In this document: positions 17,659-25,736 of the stretch, piece by piece
How positions within the stretch are numbered: the first letter of the stretch is position 1
Layout of the letters: each line of letters opens with the position of its first letter
Assembly: GCF_002223055.1 (NCBI RefSeq)
Contig: NZ_NKFL01000006.1
Location: 2,418,001-2,482,000, forward strand
DNA from: Burkholderia sp. HI2500
Lineage (GTDB): Bacteria > Pseudomonadota > Gammaproteobacteria > Burkholderiales > Burkholderiaceae
DNA length: 64,000 bases
Direction: 5' to 3'
Translations under genes and position numbers: made by a program
The notes under the pieces: model-generated
Database searches by the model: none
The model's input: the letters and a program-made list of their open reading frames with translations, nothing else
Told to the model about the DNA's origin: nothing

Positions 17659-18575
17659 GCGGCCAGCGCGGCCGCCTTGATGTTGAACGCGCGCAGCAGG
17701 TCCTCGCAGAACGCGTCGACGATCGGCTTGTCGCTCGCGCTGCGCTTCATCGCGAGATGCAGCGGCACGTCGAAGCTGAACGTCGTGCGGCCCACCGCCT
17801 TCACGAGCCCGCGCTGCTCGAACGGCTCCGCATAATGCGCGGGCAGGTAGCCGAGATGGCCGCCCGACAGGATCAGGATCGTCGCGGCCTCGATGCTGTC
17901 CGCGCTCGCGGTCACGCGCCGCTCGGGCAGCGGATACTGTTCCTCCGGCACCGGATAGGTACGCCAGACCCAGTCGTGAAGCTGCAGGTCGTCGGCGGTC
18001 ACGGGCCGCGATGCATGGAACAGCGGATGCCCGCGCCCGCAGTAGATCACCTGCTGCTCGGTGAACAGCGGCGTGTAGAGCAGCCCCGGCACGCGATGCC
18101 AGAAATAGCCGATCGCGAGATCGAGCTGGTTGTTGACGAGGCTCTCCTCGAGCTCCTGCGGCGACGCGACCTTCATCGCGAACGTGACGGCCTGGTCGCG
18201 CTTGCGGAACGCGCCGATCGCATCGGCCACGCGGGCGTTCTCGACGAGCGGCGCCTGGCCGATCAGGCCGATCGACAGCGTGCCGACCAGCTTGCGGTCG
18301 ATGTCGCGCACCCGTGCGACGAATTCGGAGGTGGCCGCGACGAGCGTGCGCGCGGTGGCCGCGAAGCGCTCGCCCTTCGACGTCAGGCGAAAGCCGCCGC
18401 GCCCGCGATCGCACAGCTTGAAGCCGACGCGCGCTTCGAGCGCCGACAGCTGCGTGCTGATGGTCGACTGCCGCACGCCGAGCGACGCCTCGGCGGCCGT
18501 GATGCCGCGTGCGTCGACGACGGCCAGAAAGACCCGGATGAGCCGGAGATCGAGATCGGAAGTATTCGAGAACAT
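17655..18575 (-). CDS. LysR-family transcriptional regulator
   Basis: 306 residues, normal for the family. The N-terminal helix-turn-helix is LDLRLIRVFLAVVDARGITAAEASLGVRQSTISTQLSALEARVGFKLCDRGRGGFRLTSKG, followed by a two-lobed effector domain (GTLSIGLIGQAPL, DLAIGYF, GHLGYLPAHY). Its last sense codons run straight into the palindromic element, whose TTAGGGCC end provides the TAG stop. The original C-terminus may therefore have been slightly altered by insertion. It lies in the catabolic island next to the MFS/oxidoreductase genes, on the same strand, and may regulate them. Confidence 0.88.
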   Translation of the reverse strand: MFSNTSDLDLRLIRVFLAVVDARGITAAEASLGVRQSTISTQLSALEARVGFKLCDRGRGGFRLTSKGERFAATARTLVAATSEFVARVRDIDRKLVGTLSIGLIGQAPLVENARVADAIGAFRKRDQAVTFAMKVASPQELEESLVNNQLDLAIGYFWHRVPGLLYTPLFTEQQVIYCGRGHPLFHASRPVTADDLQLHDWVWRTYPVPEEQYPLPERRVTASADSIEAATILILSGGHLGYLPAHYAEPFEQRGLVKAVGRTTFSFDVPLHLAMKRSASDKPIVDAFCEDLLRAFNIKAAALAA

Positions 18576-18708
18576 GCTTCAAGCCGCTGCGCGTGTGCGC
18601 GTTACCCGGCCGGCTGGCACGACGCGCCTCGCACGTCACGCTCGCCGCCTGCGCCGATGAACCGAACCGGACGCGCGCCGCCATCGGCAGCGGTGCGCGT
18701 CGCCACCG

Positions 18709-19899
18709 TCATTCAGATGCCACCGCGAGCGCGCGTTCCATGCCGAACACGGCCGGCCGCAGCCGCCGGTAGCAGAGGAACGCCACCGCGCACAGCACGA
18801 TCGCCGCGATCAGCGCCGACTGCGTGCCCGCGCGCTCGATCAGCGAGCCGCCCGCGACCGAGCCGACGCCATAGCCGAGCGCGACGCAACCCGGCGACAA
18901 CGCGGCCGACTTGCCGACCAGGTCGTACTGCGGAATCGTCGCGTAGATCAGCAGCGCGCCGCCGGTCCAGCAGCCGATGAAGACGATCGCGCCGAGCGTG
19001 AACGTCGCAGCCGAGGCCGGCAGCGCGAGCAGCACGGCCGCGACCGCGCAACCGCCGAGGTTCACGAGCGCCCAGCGGCGCAGGCCCGCGCCCGCGCCGA
19101 GCTTCGGCATCGCCGCACAGATCACGAGGCTCGCGATGTTCGCGGCGCCGAGCACCAGCGACACCGACTGGCCGCTCAGGCCCGCCGCGGTGCCGATCTT
19201 CTCGAGGAAGGTCCACACGACGCCGACGCCGCCGTACAGCGCAAGCTGCGCGCACAGCACCAGCATCGCGCCGTTGCGGTCGATGCGGCCGGCCACGCCT
19301 TCCGGCGCCGGTGCGGCCAGCGTCTCGCCGCGGCGAAACAGCGGCGTCGCGAGCACGAACACGCCGAGCACGCACGCGACGAACCCGAACACGCCGTGCG
19401 CGCCCCAGGTGTCGCTCAGCATCGGGAAGATATAAGCGAGCAGCACCATGCTCCACGTCACCTGCCCCATCAGCATGATCCCGAGATTGCGTTCCGGCGC
19501 GCGCGAATACGACAGGTAGCGCAGCGCGATGCCGTTCAGCCCGCCCGAGCCGACGCCCGCGATGAACTGCAACGCCGAATACGCCACCAGCCCGTGCGTC
19601 GCGAGCGTGCCGAGGTTCGCGCCGGCCGCGAGCGTCACCGCGCCCGCGAGCACCCACCGCACTGGCTGGCGGCCGAGCACGAACGCGACGAGCAGCGTGC
19701 CTGTCGATTCGCCGAGCACTTCGATGAAGCTCGACAGTCCGAGCGCCGCTTCGCCGAAGCCCCAATGACGCTCGACCTGCCCGACGATCGCGGGCAGGCC
19801 GAGGAAGACCGTCGGCCCGAGCATGCCGAGCAGCAGCATCACGACGACGAACAGCGCGCTTTCCTGCCGCGCTTCATCCTGCAGGTTGACTACATTCAT
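18709..19899 (-). CDS. MFS transporter
   Basis: Polytopic inner-membrane carrier of 396 residues with about 12 hydrophobic segments. The first is ALFVVVMLLLGMLGPTVFLGLPAIV, with later segments such as GLVAYSALQFIAGVGSGGLNGIALRY and LGAIVFIGCWTGGALLIYATIP. It was not assigned to a substrate subfamily. The ATG at 19899 follows GGAGAGAGACACCAG; upstream in-frame codons overlap the leader. It is downstream of the FAD oxidoreductase with about 106 bp between, so it may export or import a compound of the same pathway. Confidence 0.82.
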   Translation of the reverse strand: MNVVNLQDEARQESALFVVVMLLLGMLGPTVFLGLPAIVGQVERHWGFGEAALGLSSFIEVLGESTGTLLVAFVLGRQPVRWVLAGAVTLAAGANLGTLATHGLVAYSALQFIAGVGSGGLNGIALRYLSYSRAPERNLGIMLMGQVTWSMVLLAYIFPMLSDTWGAHGVFGFVACVLGVFVLATPLFRRGETLAAPAPEGVAGRIDRNGAMLVLCAQLALYGGVGVVWTFLEKIGTAAGLSGQSVSLVLGAANIASLVICAAMPKLGAGAGLRRWALVNLGGCAVAAVLLALPASAATFTLGAIVFIGCWTGGALLIYATIPQYDLVGKSAALSPGCVALGYGVGSVAGGSLIERAGTQSALIAAIVLCAVAFLCYRRLRPAVFGMERALAVASE

Positions 19900-20005
19900 C
19901 TGGTGTCTCTCTCCGTGTCCGCGGCGCGAACCGTGTCCTCTGGGGATCGTTTTTTGTTGTGCCGCCATGACGGGGCGCCCCGGCGTGGGGCCGCCCCGTC
20001 GTCGT

Positions 20006-21412
20006 CTACATCGGGAAGCCCATCGCCTTGATGCCGCTGATCCATGCGCGCTTCCAGCCGCCTTCCGCATCCGCGCCGTCGAACGCATGGAACGTGATTT
20101 TCGCGGCGACCCAGCGCATCGGCTCGGGCGGGATGTAGCTCGGGCTCTGGTTCGCGATGTCGAGCTTGCGCTCGGGGCTGTCGCGGTCGAACAGGATGTT
20201 CAGCCCCATGAACGCGCCGAACCGGCTCGCCGCGACGCCGAAGCCCGTATAGCCGGCGACGAACACGGCCTTGTCGCCGAGGTAGCGCTTCGCGAATACC
20301 GAGCCGCGCGAGCAGTAGTCGATCGGGCCGCCCCACGCGTGCGAGAAGCGCACGTCGCACAGCTGCGGGAACGTGCGGTAGAACGCTTCCGCGAGCCGGT
20401 AGTAGGTTTCGCGCTGGCCGTCCTGGTGCGGTTCCGGGTCGCCGTCGAAGTGATAGCTCACCAGCCCGCCGAAGATGATGTTGTTGTCCTTCGTCAGCCG
20501 GAAATAGTTGAGCTGCGTGCGCGTGTCGTACACGCCCTGTCGATTCTTCCAGCCGATGCGCGCGAGCTGCTCGTCGGTGAGCGGCTCGGTCGCGAGCACG
20601 TGGTCGCGCACCTGCATCACGCGGCGGTTGATGTCGGGAATCCCGACCTTCGCGGTGCCGCTGCCGAACACCACGCGCGGCGCGCGTACGCTGCCCTTCG
20701 GCGTCGTCACGAACACCGTGCTGCCTTCGTCGGTCACGGTCACGAGCGGCGTGTGCTCGTACAGCTTCACGCCGAGCGTCAGCGCCGCGCGCTTCAGCCC
20801 CCACGCGAGTTTCGCCGGATGCACGATGCCGCTGCGGTTGCGCGACCACAGCGCACCCGCGAACAGCGGCGAATTCAGTTGTTCGAGCGTTTCCTCGCGG
20901 TTCAGCAGCACGACGTTGTGCCCGTACTCGCGATGCAGGTCGTAGTCGCCCTTCAGGTGCGCGATGTGCTCGGGATCGACCGCCACCGTCATCTCGCCGT
21001 TCCACTCGATATCGGCGTCGATGTCGTAGCGCTTCAGCGTGTCCTCGAAACCGTCGAGGTTGTGATGGCCGAATGCCTCGAGCTGCGCGATGTCGTTCGG
21101 GAACACGCGCACCGCGTTCGGCAGCCCGTGCATCACCGACGTCGAGATGATCCCGCCTGCGCGGCCCGACGCGCCGTGCGCCACCTTGCCGGCCTCGATC
21201 AGCACCACGTTCAGGTGCGGCATCTGCTCCTTCGCCTGCACGGCCGCCCACAGCCCCGTGAAGCCGCCGCCGACGATCAGCAGGTCGGCCGTCACGTCGC
21301 CGACGAGTTCCGGCTCGGTGGCCGGCGCCGCCGGGTTGTCGAGCCAGTACGGGAACAGCTTCGTATTCGCGAGCGCCGCCTCGACGCCCAGTGCGACCGG
21401 CGCGCCACGCAT
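20006..21412 (-). CDS. FAD-dependent amine oxidoreductase (DAO/OrdL-PuuB-like)
   Basis: 468 residues of the glycine/D-amino-acid oxidase superfamily. The dinucleotide-binding motif is DLLIVGGGFTGLWAAVQAKE. It is followed by EAGKVAHGASGRAGGIIS, the landmark of gamma-glutamylputrescine oxidase-type enzymes. Further on are TRTQLNYFRLTKDNNIIFGG and a C-terminal FVAGYTGFGVAASRFGAFMGLNILFDR. Family members oxidise primary amines to aldehydes. With the aldehyde dehydrogenase and guanidinobutyrase on the other strand, an agmatine-type guanidino amine is the likely substrate (inference). The ATG at 21412 has a GGAGGAGG 8 nt upstream; in-frame ATGs at 21457, 21463 and 21475 lack such a site but cannot be excluded. 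Confidence 0.85.
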   Translation of the reverse strand: MRGAPVALGVEAALANTKLFPYWLDNPAAPATEPELVGDVTADLLIVGGGFTGLWAAVQAKEQMPHLNVVLIEAGKVAHGASGRAGGIISTSVMHGLPNAVRVFPNDIAQLEAFGHHNLDGFEDTLKRYDIDADIEWNGEMTVAVDPEHIAHLKGDYDLHREYGHNVVLLNREETLEQLNSPLFAGALWSRNRSGIVHPAKLAWGLKRAALTLGVKLYEHTPLVTVTDEGSTVFVTTPKGSVRAPRVVFGSGTAKVGIPDINRRVMQVRDHVLATEPLTDEQLARIGWKNRQGVYDTRTQLNYFRLTKDNNIIFGGLVSYHFDGDPEPHQDGQRETYYRLAEAFYRTFPQLCDVRFSHAWGGPIDYCSRGSVFAKRYLGDKAVFVAGYTGFGVAASRFGAFMGLNILFDRDSPERKLDIANQSPSYIPPEPMRWVAAKITFHAFDGADAEGGWKRAWISGIKAMGFPM

Positions 21413-21546
21413 CGCGTGCGCCTCCTCCGGTGCAGTCTCTCTTGTCTTGACTTCCATTTCCATGATCCCAGCCATCACACGCGAACAGCGAAACCGCCGC
21501 CGGGCGCGCGTCACACGGACGACGCGCTCGGCGGCGGCTTCGGACA

Positions 21547-21891
21547 TCACGACTTCTCGAGCAGCACGTAGAACTTCTTCGCGTCCTCGATCGTCTCCCA
21601 GCGGCCCGCGAAGCCGGCCGGCAGCAGGTAGCCCTGGCCCGGCGTGAATTCCTTGCGGTTGCCTTCGACGTCGGTCAGCGCGATCCGGCCCTCGACGAGC
21701 CACACGGCTTCGTCGGCCGCGGTTTCCGGAAACTCCACCGAGCCGGCTTTGCCTTCCCACCAGCCGATGATGTAGTTGCCGCTCTTGCCTTCCGCCGCGC
21801 GCCAGTCGCTTTCGTCCATGCCGAAGTCGAGCTTCGTGAATTCGCCGATGCCTGCGCCGAGCGGCAGGATGTCCTTGATCAGTTTGGTCAT
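21547..21891 (-). CDS. Cupin-domain protein (cupin_3 type)
   Basis: Single-domain beta-barrel protein of 114 residues: GNYIIGWWEGKAGSVEFPETAADEAVWLVEGRIALTDVEGNRKEFTPGQGYLLPAGFAGRWETIEDAKKFYVLL. It matches the small DUF861/cupin_3 proteins found beside amine and amino-acid oxidases. The usual His metal ligands are not evident (AADEAVWLVEG), so it may bind metal poorly or act as a ligand-binding accessory. It is first in the minus-strand unit with the FAD oxidoreductase, with motif copy C 62 bp upstream. The exact role is unknown. Confidence 0.8.
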   Translation of the reverse strand: MTKLIKDILPLGAGIGEFTKLDFGMDESDWRAAEGKSGNYIIGWWEGKAGSVEFPETAADEAVWLVEGRIALTDVEGNRKEFTPGQGYLLPAGFAGRWETIEDAKKFYVLLEKS

Positions 21892-21952
21892 GTGAATCTT
21901 TCGTCTCTTGATTGAAAAAAGCAGAAACAAAGTTACTCATTTACACTGCCCC

Positions 21953-21976
21953 GGTATGCCCCCCTCCGGGGGGGAC
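21953..21976. promoter_or_regulatory. GC-rich operator-like motif, copy C
   Basis: A 24-bp site beginning GGTATGCCCCCC and ending GGGGGGGAC. It contains a perfect dyad of six C and six G around TCC. It lies 62 bp before the cupin ATG and 114 bp before the second LuxR gene, in their shared divergent region. This is the most symmetrical of the three copies. Confidence 0.6.
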
Positions 21977-22089
21977 AAGCGGTGTTTTCCGGGGCAAACG
22001 GGTCGGCAGGACAACCGACGGTGTTTCCCCTTAATGACGTTTTCGGTTGCGAACGCTACAATCGCGCCGCTTTTCACCCGGGGAACCGC

Positions 22090-22974
22090 ATGCTGCTCAA
22101 CGTGAACCCCTTCCACCGCGACAACGACCGCTTCAACGTGTCGTTCAAGGCGCTGGGCGAGCTGATCGAGACGGTCGGCACGCCGCACTTCGTGCCGCGC
22201 CTCACGCAACTGCTCAATGAAGTCGTGCCGCTCGACGTCGCACACGTCGAGCGCTCACGCGTCGACGGCTCGATGCCCACAGGCTATCGATGCGAATGGA
22301 TCGGCAGCAGCGGCATCGATACCGAATCCACCGAAATCTCCGACGTGATGACGCTCTACTACGAGCGCTTTCTCGACAGCGACCCGCTGTTCGCGGGGCT
22401 GCGCGGCAAGACGGGCACGATGCTGGTGGTGCGCGACATCGCGGCGATCCCGCCCGGCGAATTCCGCCAGCGGCTGTTCGACGACGTGCGTATCGGGCAC
22501 GAATGCGTGCTCGCGCGCGGCACGCGCTATTCGCAGCATTCGATCGCGCTGGAGCGCGGCCGCGACCGGCCGCCATTCACGCTCGCCGAGATGAACCGCT
22601 TTCGCAGCATCAGCGACGTGCTGTTCCCGCTGCTCGAACTGCATGCGTCGACCACGGCCGTGCGGCGCGTCGCGCACCCGATACCCGACGTCCATCCGCT
22701 CGCGCAGTTCGATGCGCGGATCGCGGCCGACGGCGTGAAGCTGTCGAAGCGCGAATACGAAACCTGCAAGCACCTGCTCTCCGGCAAGACCGTGCCGGAG
22801 ACGGCCGAGATCCTCGGCGTGCGGGTCGCGTCGGCCGAGTCGTACGTGAAGCGCGCATTCGCGAAGCTCGGCGTGCGCACGAAGCGCGAACTCGCTGCGT
22901 GGGGTTCGGCCACCACCACGCTCCCTTCCGCCGGCGCGCACGACGGCACCGCATCGCCGGGCATCTCACGCTGA
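22090..22974 (+). CDS. LuxR-type transcriptional regulator (second paralogue)
   Basis: 294 residues with the same plan as the regulator at 16648: N-terminal ligand domain (VGTPHFV, CEWIGSSG, YYERFLDSDPLFAGLRGKTGTMLVV, EFRQRLFDD) and C-terminal helix-turn-helix (LSKREYETCKHLLSGKTVPETAEILGVRVASAESYVKRAFAKLGVRTKREL). The N-terminal domain does not look like an autoinducer domain of a known quorum regulator. It is divergent from the cupin-oxidoreductase unit and points toward guanidinobutyrase. Start 22090 follows GGGGAACCGC. It probably senses a guanidino or amine compound (inference). Confidence 0.86.
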   Translation: MLLNVNPFHRDNDRFNVSFKALGELIETVGTPHFVPRLTQLLNEVVPLDVAHVERSRVDGSMPTGYRCEWIGSSGIDTESTEISDVMTLYYERFLDSDPLFAGLRGKTGTMLVVRDIAAIPPGEFRQRLFDDVRIGHECVLARGTRYSQHSIALERGRDRPPFTLAEMNRFRSISDVLFPLLELHASTTAVRRVAHPIPDVHPLAQFDARIAADGVKLSKREYETCKHLLSGKTVPETAEILGVRVASAESYVKRAFAKLGVRTKRELAAWGSATTTLPSAGAHDGTASPGISR

Positions 22975-23140
22975 CACACCCGGCCGCACTGCGCGGCCGC
23001 GTTCGGTTGCGCTGCGTCGATGCGGTAGCGCCACTTGCATCGAAGCCCGTCGATGTAAACGTTGCGACTTCAAAATCTTCGCGCGCGTGTTCTCCTCTAC
23101 CATCGGCCGATCGCTTGACCTCAAATAAAGGAGACGGCCC

Positions 23141-24091
23141 ATGCCCCGCGAACTGAATCAACCGATGGGCGGCAACGAGATGCCGCGCTTTGGCGGCATC
23201 GCCACGATGATGCGGCTGCCGCAAGCCGCGACGACCGACGGCCTCGACGTGTGCTTCGTCGGCGTGCCGCTCGATCTCGGCACGTCGAACCGCTCGGGCT
23301 CGCGCTTCGGCCCGCGCCAGATCCGCACCGAATCCGTGCTGCTGCGCCCGTACAACATGGCCACGCGCGCGGCGCCGTTCGATTCGCTGCAGGTGGCCGA
23401 CATCGGCGACGTCGCGACCAACCCGTACGACCTGAAGGACTCGGTGCGCCGCATCGAGGAGGCGTACGACGAGATCGTCGCGAACGGCTGCCGGCCGATC
23501 ACGCTCGGCGGCGACCACACGATCGCGTGGCCGATCCTGCGCGCGCTGCATAAAAAGTACGGCAAGGTCGCCGTCGTGCACGTCGACGCGCACGCGGACG
23601 TGAACGACACGATGTTCGGCGAGAAGATCGCGCACGGCACGCCGTTCCGCCGCGCGGTGGAAGACGGGCTGCTGCAATGCGACAAGGTCACGCAGATCGG
23701 CCTGCGCGGCACCGGCTACCACGCGGACGATTTCGACTGGTGCCGCCAGCAGGGCTTCACCGTCGTGCAGGCTGAAGAGTGCTGGAACCAGTCGCTCGCG
23801 CCGCTGATGGCGCAGGTGCGCGAACGCGTCGGCGACACGCCGGTCTACCTGAGCTTCGACATCGACGGCCTCGATCCGTCGTTCGCGCCCGGCACCGGCA
23901 CGCCGGAAATCGGCGGCCTCACCGTGCAGCAGGGCCTCGAAATCGTGCGCGGGATGAAGGGCCTGAACATCGTCGGCGCGGACCTCGTCGAAGTCGCGCC
24001 GCCGTACGATCCGACCGGCACCACCGCGCTCACCGGCGCGAACCTCGCGTTCGAGATGCTCTGCGTGATGCCGGGCGTCGCCTACCGCTAA
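23141..24091 (+). CDS. gbuA: Guanidinobutyrase (ureohydrolase family)
   Basis: Hydrolyses 4-guanidinobutanoate to GABA and urea; 316 residues. The sequence closely follows Pseudomonas aeruginosa GbuA as remembered, starting with QPMGGNEMPRFGGIATMMRLP and ending with MLCVMPGV. The binuclear manganese ligands are all present: His126 (GGDHT), Asp149, His151 and Asp153 (VDAHAD), Asp240 and Asp242 (FDIDGLDP). A strong AAAGGAG precedes the ATG. The aldehyde dehydrogenase starts 22 bp after the stop. Guanidinopropionase or agmatinase are alternatives within the family, but the N-terminal motif and neighbours favour guanidinobutyrase. Confidence 0.92.
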   Translation: MPRELNQPMGGNEMPRFGGIATMMRLPQAATTDGLDVCFVGVPLDLGTSNRSGSRFGPRQIRTESVLLRPYNMATRAAPFDSLQVADIGDVATNPYDLKDSVRRIEEAYDEIVANGCRPITLGGDHTIAWPILRALHKKYGKVAVVHVDAHADVNDTMFGEKIAHGTPFRRAVEDGLLQCDKVTQIGLRGTGYHADDFDWCRQQGFTVVQAEECWNQSLAPLMAQVRERVGDTPVYLSFDIDGLDPSFAPGTGTPEIGGLTVQQGLEIVRGMKGLNIVGADLVEVAPPYDPTGTTALTGANLAFEMLCVMPGVAYR

Positions 24092-24113
24092 CCCGACCGA
24101 CAGGATGACCTTC

Positions 24114-25595
24114 ATGTCCACCGCCGAGCTTTCCCGTTCCACCGCCACGTCCGTGCTGCCTGCCGCGCATATCGCCGGCCAGCCCGTGCACACGCCTGCC
24201 GACGCGCCCGGCGCGCCGATCTTCGACGCATCGACGGGTGCCGCGATCGGCTGGCAGGCATTCGCGACAGCCGCGCACGTCGACGCCGCGGTGCGTGCCG
24301 CGCGCGACGCGTTCGCCGGCTGGCGCGACACGCCGCCGGCCGAACGCGGCCGGATTCTCGCCAAGATCGCCGAGCGCGTCGAGGCGTCCCGCGATCGCCT
24401 GGCCGCGCTGCAGATGCAGGTGAGCGGCAAGCCGCCGTTCGAGGCCGACGCCGATGTCGGCGACGTCGCCGCGACGTTCGCGTACTACGCGAAGCTGTGC
24501 GAGGACCCGGCGCTGTTCACGGCCGAACCGGTCGCACTGCCGAGCGACGCCGTCACCGCCGAGCGCTTCTACGATTCTGTCGGCGTCGCGGCGCTCGTCA
24601 TGCCGTGGAACTTCCCGATGGTCACGACCGCGTGGAAGCTCGCGCCCGCGCTCGCGGCCGGCTGCACGGTCGTGCTGAAGCCGTCCGAACTCACGTCGCC
24701 GACCGAACACGCGCTGCTCGACCTCGTCGCCGAAGCCGGTGTACCGGCCGGCGTGGTCAACGTCGTGAACGGCGGCGCCGACGTCGGCGCGGCGCTGACC
24801 GCGCATCCGCTGATCAACAAGATCTCGTTTACCGGCAGCACCGCGGCCGGCCGCAAGGTCATGCAGGCCGCCGCCGTCGACATGAAGCGCGTGACGCTCG
24901 AACTCGGCGGCAAGTCGTCGCTGATCGTGCGCGACGACGCCGACCTCGACGTCGCCGTGTCGCTCGCGGTCGCGGGCGCCTTCACGAACGCGGGCCAGAT
25001 GTGCTCGGCCACCGCGCGCATCCTCGTGCACGACAGCGTGTACCGCAGCTTCATGGCCGCGTTCGAGACCGCCGTGCGCGCGCTCGTCGTCGCGCCGCCG
25101 GCCGCGGAACAGGTCGCGATGGGGCCGCTGATCTCGGCCGCACAGCGTACGCGCGTCGAAGCGATGCTCCAGCACGGCATCGATGCGGGCGCACGCGTCG
25201 CCTTCAGCGGCCGCGTGGCGGATGCCGGCGGCGACGGCTTCTTCATGGCGCCCGTCGTGATCGCCGAGCCGGCCGCCGACAACCCGCTGTGGACCGACGA
25301 AGTGTTCGGCCCCGTCGCGTGCGTGAAATCGTTCCGCACCGACGACGAAGCGATCGCGCTCGCGAACGACACGCGCTACGGGCTCGTCGCGACCGTCGTG
25401 ACGCGCGATGCGGCTATCGCGAAGCAATTCCAGCAGCGCGTGCGCGCGGGGCTCGTGTGGATCAACGCGCCGCAGCTCATCTACCCGCACGTGTGCTGGG
25501 GCGGCTTCGGGCTCAGCGGAATCGGGCGCGAACTCGGCGTGGCGGGGCTGCGCAGCTATCAGGAGCTGCGCCACGCGATGCACGCGATCGACTGA
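24114..25595 (+). CDS. NAD(P)+ aldehyde dehydrogenase, probable 4-guanidinobutyraldehyde/aminobutyraldehyde dehydrogenase
   Basis: 493 residues of the ALDH superfamily. Catalytic residues: Asn166 (PWNFP), Glu263 (TLELGG) and Cys297 (NAGQMCS); the cofactor motif is FTGSTAAGRK. The C-terminal WGGFGLSGIGRELG is typical of betaine-aldehyde and aminoaldehyde dehydrogenases. Placed directly after guanidinobutyrase, it most likely makes 4-guanidinobutanoate from the aldehyde, as KauB does in Pseudomonas. The ATG at 24114 has AGGA 9 nt upstream; the ATG at 24105 overlaps that site and was rejected. A rho-independent terminator follows. Confidence 0.88.
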   Translation: MSTAELSRSTATSVLPAAHIAGQPVHTPADAPGAPIFDASTGAAIGWQAFATAAHVDAAVRAARDAFAGWRDTPPAERGRILAKIAERVEASRDRLAALQMQVSGKPPFEADADVGDVAATFAYYAKLCEDPALFTAEPVALPSDAVTAERFYDSVGVAALVMPWNFPMVTTAWKLAPALAAGCTVVLKPSELTSPTEHALLDLVAEAGVPAGVVNVVNGGADVGAALTAHPLINKISFTGSTAAGRKVMQAAAVDMKRVTLELGGKSSLIVRDDADLDVAVSLAVAGAFTNAGQMCSATARILVHDSVYRSFMAAFETAVRALVVAPPAAEQVAMGPLISAAQRTRVEAMLQHGIDAGARVAFSGRVADAGGDGFFMAPVVIAEPAADNPLWTDEVFGPVACVKSFRTDDEAIALANDTRYGLVATVVTRDAAIAKQFQQRVRAGLVWINAPQLIYPHVCWGGFGLSGIGRELGVAGLRSYQELRHAMHAID

Positions 25596-25620
25596 CCAGT
25601 GGAGCCTTCGAGGCCGTTGG

Positions 25621-25656
25621 CGGCACCGTGTCTCGCGGCACGGTGCCGTCTTTTTT
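25621..25656 (+). terminator. Rho-independent terminator after the guanidinobutyrase operon
   Basis: Stem CGGCACCGTG / CACGGTGCCG with loop TCTCGCGG, followed after TC by six T. The region from ATCGACTGACCAGT (25587) through the T-run is repeated in similar form at 29032-29098. Confidence 0.9.
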
Positions 25657-25736
25657 ACCGATTTATGGACCGAGGCCCAGGCGGCCCGGCAACCGGCGTT
25701 CGTCGGCCCTGCGGCTGCACGGTGCGTGAGCAACGA

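Noticed and set aside
17655..18575. LysR gene truncated by the palindromic element
   Set aside because: The stop codon is inside the element, but 306 residues is normal for the family, so it is not called a pseudogene.
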